Shown piece by piece: positions 57,536 to 64,000 of a DNA stretch of 64,000 nt; the stretch's first letter is position 1, and each line of letters opens with the position of its first letter. The stretch is from Lathyrus oleraceus (Eukaryota; Streptophyta; Magnoliopsida; Fabales; Fabaceae). The DNA is taken from contig NC_066581.1 in the NCBI RefSeq assembly GCF_024323335.1, forward strand, positions 298,738,536-298,802,535, read 5' to 3'. The position numbers and the translations under genes were made by a program. The notes under the pieces were generated by a model, which was not told the DNA's origin, did no database searches, and saw nothing but the letters and a program-made list of their open reading frames with translations.

Positions 57536-60230
57536 ACACAAAAGGGGGTGAAAAAGAAAAGGGCGCCCGGAGAGATCAGCTCATATCCTGCCTATGTACC
57601 TCATCTGGTATGAGGATCAGGGCGACGTAGTTCCCCTAAACAGGGAAAGAACTTCTAGCCTAACCAGATACAAAGGGAGACACAAACTACTAGGGAGACT
57701 ACGACTCGAGCCTAGAAGTTATCATGCATACGATCCCTATGTTAAGGTTTCTATCTAACTTGCACAGGAAGCAAGTTATCCTAAACAGCACAAGCAAATA
57801 CATACAAGCACACAAAGCAAGCACACACACTATATGCAAACAAATGGGCTCATACAAGGTTAGGCTGTAAAAACAAGCCAACTGGAATCGGGTGTGGTTA
57901 GCTCTTAACCCTAACATTGAGAGTTAGGGTGAAGCAGATGAAATGGGAAGTGAGGGTAAGACCTCACAGCTCTTATCCCTGGCCTGGGAGAGCTTCAGAC
58001 AAATGAAAGGGTGGGAGTTCAGAATGTAGGAACTCTTCTCCATATGACTGACACAACAAAGATCTTGGGTTATTATCCACAATGCATCAACACAATGGTG
58101 TGAGCAAGGTGAATGACACAACTGAATAGCAGGGGATGGGTTGCACATCCCTTTTATCTGCCAATTGCCTCTTAAGAGGTCTTTACCTGCTTGGCATAAA
58201 TTTAAACATTCACAAGCATTGCCTCTTAAGGAGGGCTTCAGACAGGTGCCTGCCCACATAGCAGGACAGGTCTTCCAGACTACATGAAGTCAAAGGAATT
58301 ATACCTCAGTGGTTAAGAAACCAAGCAAAGCAAAAGCAAGTTTAAAAGAACTCAAAGCAACTTAGGTACCTGTGAAAAATCTAAGCTAATCAGTTCAACT
58401 GTACAGACAAACAACCAATAGGCAACAACAAACAGACAGACAATGTTCACAATGTGCAAGCCACAAGGCAAACTCAAATGAGCTAACATCAACCTACAAA
58501 ACACACAAATGTTAGTAATCAAGAGTAAACACCAATGCTCAAATGTGGAAGCATCATCAACTATGGACTTGGATATTTAAACCTGAAATCAAAGCCCACA
58601 TGTAAGCCACAAACCACTAGGTCAAAGCCTAGGGTCAAAGATGAATCAAAAATCCAAAACAGAACATGAAATTTAACATGAATCATCTTCATTCAATCAA
58701 GAACACATCTCAAAAAGTCCCACATCAAAATCATTAACCAAATTCATTTCATGAACAAAACATGGCAAGGCATGCAAATGGTGATCACATTGAGACATCA
58801 TAAAGAACAAATGCACAATAAATCAAAAATGACTCAAATAATCTTGACAAAATTCATGAGTAAACAGGACATATAACATGATTATCACACAAAAAATTAG
58901 AGGCATTGGACATCATTAGGCATGGCAATCACATAGCATAAAACAGACAACCAAATGTGTGACACAAATTGTCACACCAACTTAGCATGAGCATAAAACA
59001 GAGATGGATCATGGTAAAAATCTCAAACCAAAGCCAAGATATCACTCAACATGTCTAGAAATCACACACAAAATTTCAGAAGCATTGGATCATTTTTAAG
59101 CATTTTATGATGAATGGAACAAGGCAAGGTCAAACATACATACATGTGCAATCACCCTAGGGAAAATCAATTTTTTAATCAGGCACAACTTGCAATTCAA
59201 TAATCATAAAAAAGTACACATCATGAGGAACACAATGCAAAAAATTGGAGATTATTTGATGCATTTTTCATTTTTAAATGATTTTTTGAAGTTTGGGATA
59301 AAAATGAAATCAAAACATGAAGCAAGCATGAAAATGTGAAGGAAATAGTGAGAAAATGCAAGGCGCTTGGAAAGAGTCCCCAGCCAGGTTCGAATCGAGG
59401 GACAATTTTGAATTCCCTAGCGCGCCAACATCAAAACCCCAGCGTTTTGAAATTAAACCCTAATACGCGCGCTGCATGGATTCGTAGCTAAATCCAAAAT
59501 GAACATGTGAAATTCGTAGCAAAATCCTAGCTAAACCGTGGCCAAAACTGGAAATGAAGAACACCATGCAAGCACGATGAAGATCATGAAGATCTTCATC
59601 TGGAAATTCCAGATCCAACAAAAATGTTCCAGAAACTAATAAAACCTATATCAATCAACTCGCCATGCCTCATACATCAAGAATCCAACAGTAATTCATG
59701 CAAAAACAACAAGATAAGCACGGATCGAAGAGAATCAAAATCAACATCAAAACTTGAAATGCATGTATCTTGCTCAAAACAACACCAAATCACTCCAAAT
59801 TTTCATCAGCATTATCACCAATCAATGAACTACACAATAGGCATAGTGAATTTGAGAATTAAAGAGGTCGAAAAACTGACCTCTTGATGAACAGAATTGG
59901 ATTCACGTGCTTCCAAGCCTTGCCACACTTTAGATCTTCTCCTATGATGCTTGTGAGATGAATGATGATGAAATGGAAGCTCAATGATGCACAAAACCAG
60001 CTCAATCTTCAACTGCCATGGATGCTTCAAGCTTCTACTCTAGCTCAATGTGCCACGATTTCTTCTAAATCCATATCCAATTCTACTCAACAACACTTCA
60101 TGATGATCAATTGAGCAAAATAAAGTGTTCTTGTTCGAAGAATTTTGCAAAAAATATGAGAGAAAAATTTGGAGAATTTGTGATTCTAGATCTGAAAATG
60201 TGTTAATGACCAAAAACAGTTGTGATTAAC

Positions 60231-60238
60231 CATTTATA
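60231..60238 (-). promoter_or_regulatory. Candidate TATA box of C-type solo LTR
   Basis: TATAAATG on the minus strand, ~1 kb into the LTR, at the place of the TATATATAT box in C. Confidence 0.4.
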
Positions 60239-61248
60239 CTCCATGCTAATCATGTTTAGGAACTGTTTAGGCCAAATGCAAATGAGGTTAATACATTTTG
60301 TGGTGTAAGTGCAAAAATGAAATTTTAACTCCATGCACCCCCATGCACGTGAACAGTGCACATTCTTGGCCCAAAATGCCTTAAAATGAGTCCATGCACA
60401 TATTAGAATTGGTTTGGTATGCTCATGATCATTCAAAAAGAGTTTATGAAATTTTCTTCCCAAAACTTCATGAGTGCACCAATGATCATGCAATGAGATT
60501 TCATGCCATGTGATGACATTCTTGGAAAGTACATGTTATAAGGATCAAAATGCAAAAAGAACCACTCAATTTGGAGTTTTAGTTTGAAAGTTATGCCCAT
60601 TTGAAGTTTGAACCACACTTTGCCATGATTGGACCAAATCTCCTCAACCACACATGCGAAATCCATGATCTTGGACTTTTTAGAAATGGGAGAGAAAGAT
60701 CTTCAACTTTCATGTTGGATAAAATTTCATTTGAAGCTTTATTGATGATGTAATCTTGAGTTGAAGTTGGTCCAAAATCTTTCCATTTTTGGAAAGTTCA
60801 AATTACAGGTCACCTGCTATTTTTGGAAAGTCTTGTCTTGACTTCAAATTCTTCAATGTTGATGTTTGAATTGTCAAATGAGACTTGTTTGAACATGAAT
60901 GAAGCATCTCTAACCACTTCCCACCTTCAAATTCACAATTGACTGTGCAGTTGACTTCTGTTGACTTTTGTGGGCCTCAGATGATTTGCACATGGACTGA
61001 TGAGTTCTGAGCCTTCAACACTTGGCCAAGCTACTTCAAAATGATCCTTGGGTCATATGAACTCATTGTACCAACCCTAGGGCTTTGATCTCATGGAGAA
61101 TGCTCTTGTTGCTTTGCACAGTAGAATCTCTTAACCAGTCTTGCCTGATGCAATGCAATGGACTATGCAATGACAAATGCAATGTTAATGACTTAGAAAT
61201 GAAATGTATATACAAATGGGAGGTGCAAATTTGAGGTGCTACACCCAT

Positions 61249-62568
61249 GAGCGGGTAGTCATTCATTTTGGCAGCAGCAACAACAATAATGTCAATAGAT
61301 CGGTATCATCGTTGGTAATACGGTTAGCGGGCCCTGCCCATTATGCATCCGATAAAGTTATGCCATATCAGTATAATGCCACTATGATTGAGAATGGTCT
61401 CTACCAGTTGCAGATTCAATGGTAAATATTATAGATATAACAAAGATGACTTGTAGTGGTCGTGTGTTCGGTCAAGTGTTTCTGAAGGGTGTAGAAGATG
61501 TTTCCGTGGGAAAGAAGGCTAAGCATCCTTCAGTTGATCTGGTTAGTGCTCCAATGTGTTAGTAGGGTGAATCCAACAAATTGAAGATTAACGATGATGA
61601 AGTGTTAAGATTGATTAAGAGAAGTGAATTCAATATTGTAGAGCAGCTGCTCCAGACGCCGTCAAAGATCTTTGTGTTATCATTGCTAATGAATTCTGAA
61701 GCGCATAGAGAAGCATTATAGAAAGTGTTGGAACATACCTATGTTGAATACAATGTTTTTGTGGATCAGTTTGACCACATTATTGCCAACATGACTTCTT
61801 GTAACAATTTGAGTTTTTGTGATGAAGAACCTCCTGAAGAAAGAAATCATAATTTGGCATTGCATATTTCAATAAGTTACAAGGAGGATGCTCTGTCCAA
61901 TGTTTTTGTTGATATCGGATCGTCATTGAATGTATTGCCAAAATCAACTCTGTCAAGACTCTCTTATCAAGGTGCCCGATAAGGTATAGCGGCGTAGTTG
62001 TCAAAGCGTTTGACGGTTCTTGTAAAACTGTCATTAGAGAAGTGGACCTTCTAATGAAGATAGGTCCGAGTGATTTCCAAATTACTTTATAGGTAATGGA
62101 TATCCACCCGACATATAGTTGCTTGTTGGGAAGGCCATGCATTCATGAAGCTGAAGTTGTGACGTCTACTCTGCACCAGAAGCTGAAATTTGTAAAGAAC
62201 GACAAGCTTGTCGTTATCGATGAAGAGAAGGAATTAAAGAAAACTGAGGCACCCATGTCTTCTTTGAAAGACGTGCAAGAGGCTATTCAGGCTGGTAATA
62301 TCGATAAGTGGGGTCGTGTTATGGAAGTCGCCGAGAACAAGACTAGGGCAGGGCTAGGATTTCAACCAGGGCCATTCAACGCCAATGTCAAAGTTATGCA
62401 ACCAGTTTTCCACAGTGGAAGGTTCATTCATGAGAATGATCAACACTCAGCTGCAATTATTGAGGACAATGGTGATGAAGACGGAGCTTGCGCCAACTTT
62501 GTGACGCATGGCCAGACTTGCAACAACTGGATTGATGTTGATGTTCCTGTTGTCATTCACAATTCTAA
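61249..62568 (+). pseudogene. pro region, main part (element D)
   Basis: Resumes with E-R-V-V-I-H-F-G one base out of frame relative to 56833, so a single-base indel lies at the junction. The alignment to E continues with several stops and frameshifts (for example near 61420, 61560, 61720, 61980 and 62090). The protease active site reads V-D-I-G-S-S instead of V-D-T-G-S-S, which should abolish activity. The last part (C-L-L-G-R-P, then V-V-I-H-N-S-K) is open to the intron donor. Confidence 0.85.
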
Positions 62569-62827
62569 GTAATTTGTTTTTATTATTTTAAGAAAAATCC
62601 TTCTCCTATGCCTAAGGGAGAAGTGAACATTGACGAGCATTTTTCTGATTATCATAAATAAAATGCAATTTTATTCATCCACATCTATGATGTTTTATTT
62701 TTACTTTTTGATTTTTTTCTAAAAATGGTAACCACAAAAAAACATAAAATAATAATAATCTTTCCATCTGCATGATATTTGTTTGTACTCCACTTCTCTA
62801 AAATCAAAATATCAAATCATTATGCAG
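62569..62827 (+). other. Intron between pro and RT (element D)
   Basis: 259 bp; donor AA/GTAATT, acceptor TTATGCAG/G. Length and ends are preserved despite the age of the element. Confidence 0.68.
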
Positions 62828-64000
62828 GTTGGTTTTCAAACCCATTGAATATAATGATCTTACACCCTCTCCAAACTTTGATTTCCATGTGTTTGAAGCT
62901 AAGGAAGAGAATGATGACGAATAAGTATCTGATGAATTATCTCGTTTGCTTGAGCACGAGAGAAAAGTAATTCAGCCATTTGAAGAGCTGATTGAACTAG
63001 TCAACTTGGGTTCTGATGATGAAGTGAAGGAAGTCAAGATCGGATCTTAATTGTGTCCAGAAGCTAAGAATGGGTTGATTGATCTTCTTTGAGAGTATTT
63101 TGATGTGTTTTCTTGGTCCTATCAAGACATGCCTGGGTTAGATTCTGAGATTGTGGAGCATAGATTTCCGTTGAAGCCAGAATGCCCGTCGGTCAAGCAG
63201 AAGTTAAGAAGAATTCGTCCTGATATGGCAGTAAAGATTAAAGAGGAAGTGCATAAGCAAATTGATGTTATTTTTCTTGTTACCTCCAGGTATCCGCAAT
63301 GGGTGGCCAACATTGTGCTTGTTCCAAAGAAAGATGGAAAAGTATGCATGTGTGTTGATTATAGAGATTTGAACAAAGCTAGTCCTAAAAATGATTTCCC
63401 TCTGCCACACATTGATATGTTGGTAGACAATACAGCTAAATTCAAAGTTTTTTTGTTTATGCACGGATTTTTCGGTTACAATCAAATCAAGATGGAACCT
63501 AAAGATATGGAGAAAACCATATTTATTACACCCTAGGGAACATTCTGTTATAGAGTGATGCCTTTTGGTTTAAAGAATGCTGGTGCAACATACCAGAGAG
63601 CTATGGCCACTCTTTTTCATGATATGATGCATAAAGACATTGAGGTTTATGTTGATGATATGATTGCCAAGTCAAGTGATCAAGAAGAGTATGTTGAGTA
63701 TTTATTGAAGTTATTACAGCGTTTGAGGAAGTATAAACTCCACTTGAATCCCAATAAATGTACTTTTGGTGTTCGTTCTGGTAAGTTGTTGGGCTTTATT
63801 ATCAACAAGAAGGGTATTGAGGTTGATCCTGCCAAAGTCGAAGTAATACAACAAATGTCTACGCACAAAACTGAGAAGCAAGTCAGAGGTTTTCTCAACC
63901 GCTTAAACTATATTTCAAGATTCATATCCCATATGACTGCCACATGTGCGCATATATTCAAGCTTCTTTGGAAAGATCAGTCTTGTGATTGGACCGAATA
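62828..64000 (+). pseudogene. Reverse transcriptase region (element D), cut by window end
   Basis: Aligns throughout to E pol exon 2: I-E-Y-N-D start, RT core and Y-V-D-D-M-I-A-K-S near 63650, continuing past L-N-Y-I-S-R-F to the window edge. Nonsense codons at 62922-62924, 63048-63050, 63090-63092 and 63534-63536 inactivate it. Stop density is much higher than in E, fitting an older insertion. Confidence 0.9.

Larger units (their letters stand above)
56834..61243 (-). mobile_element. Solo LTR of the element C family, full length (4410 bp)
   Basis: Minus-strand termini TGTAGCACCTC (61243) and AATGCGACA (56834), flanked by CCCAT at 56829-56833 and 61244-61248. Both ends match the C LTRs closely, but an extra ~1.6 kb in the middle (about 58380-60050) shows that the C LTRs are internally deleted. 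TATAAATG is at 60238-60231, minisatellite units at about 57315-57535 and PBS-like TGGCGGCTCT at 56884-56875. Small ORFs are not conserved. Confidence 0.9.
50996..64000 (+). mobile_element. Element D: old, decayed Ogre element with two solo LTRs inside
   Basis: Plus-strand element running past the window end. The left part is an LTR truncated at its right end and fused to mid-gag. Then come pro, intron and RT with several stops. Sequence is clearly diverged from E. It hosts solo LTRs at 54461-56654 and 56834-61243, so it is older than both. No leader, PBS, ORF1 or gag start is present. Confidence 0.85.

Overview
The window is plant genomic DNA made almost entirely of nested LTR retrotransposons of the Ty3/gypsy Tat lineage, Ogre type. 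The signs are an extra ORF upstream of gag, LTRs of about 5 kb, a primer-binding site matching the 3' end of plant tRNA-Arg (TGGCGACTCTGCTGGGGA), a spliced intron between the protease and reverse-transcriptase regions, and an archaeal-type RNase H before integrase. Elements this large and dense are typical of legumes of the pea/vetch/lentil tribe (Fabeae). That assignment is an inference; no host gene in the window fixes the species.

Layout. Element A (+) enters from the left: the end of pol, a 4.2 kb 3' region, a polypurine tract and LTR1 (4713-9754). LTR1 is shared with element E (+), which runs on without an intervening PBS and ends in LTR2 (45561-50399). E is split twice. Element B (-, 10335-20879, TSD GGTGC) lies in its ORF1. 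Element C (-, 23104-36836, TSD TTCGG, two LTRs of exactly 2831 bp) lies in its gag. With B and C set aside, E reads ORF1, gag-pro, intron, pol, 3' region, LTR2. About 600 bp of unassigned sequence follow (50400-50995). Then comes an old, decayed element D (+, 50996 to the window end), which carries two solo LTRs: one at 54461-56654 (TSD CTTAG) and one of the C-type family at 56834-61243 (TSD CCCAT).

Coding potential is scattered. E keeps an uninterrupted pol (RT, RNase H, aRNase H, integrase), but its ORF1 and gag-pro carry stops. B keeps an intact ORF1, while its gag-pro and pol are collapsed by deletions that stay in frame. C keeps an intact gag and has lost almost everything else. Between them they retain ORF1, gag and pol, so B and C could in principle be mobilised in trans; the protease seen in full is the one in E, downstream of a stop.

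The most interesting material is non-coding and recurs between copies: a triple stem-loop directly after the pol stop; a 3'-region hairpin with apparent compensatory changes; an antisense copy of the start of pol exon 2 in the 3' region; a PBS-like sequence inside the U5 of several LTR families; and a stop codon built into the intron donor. No new protein system could be demonstrated. I saw no tRNA, rRNA, CRISPR or certain host gene.
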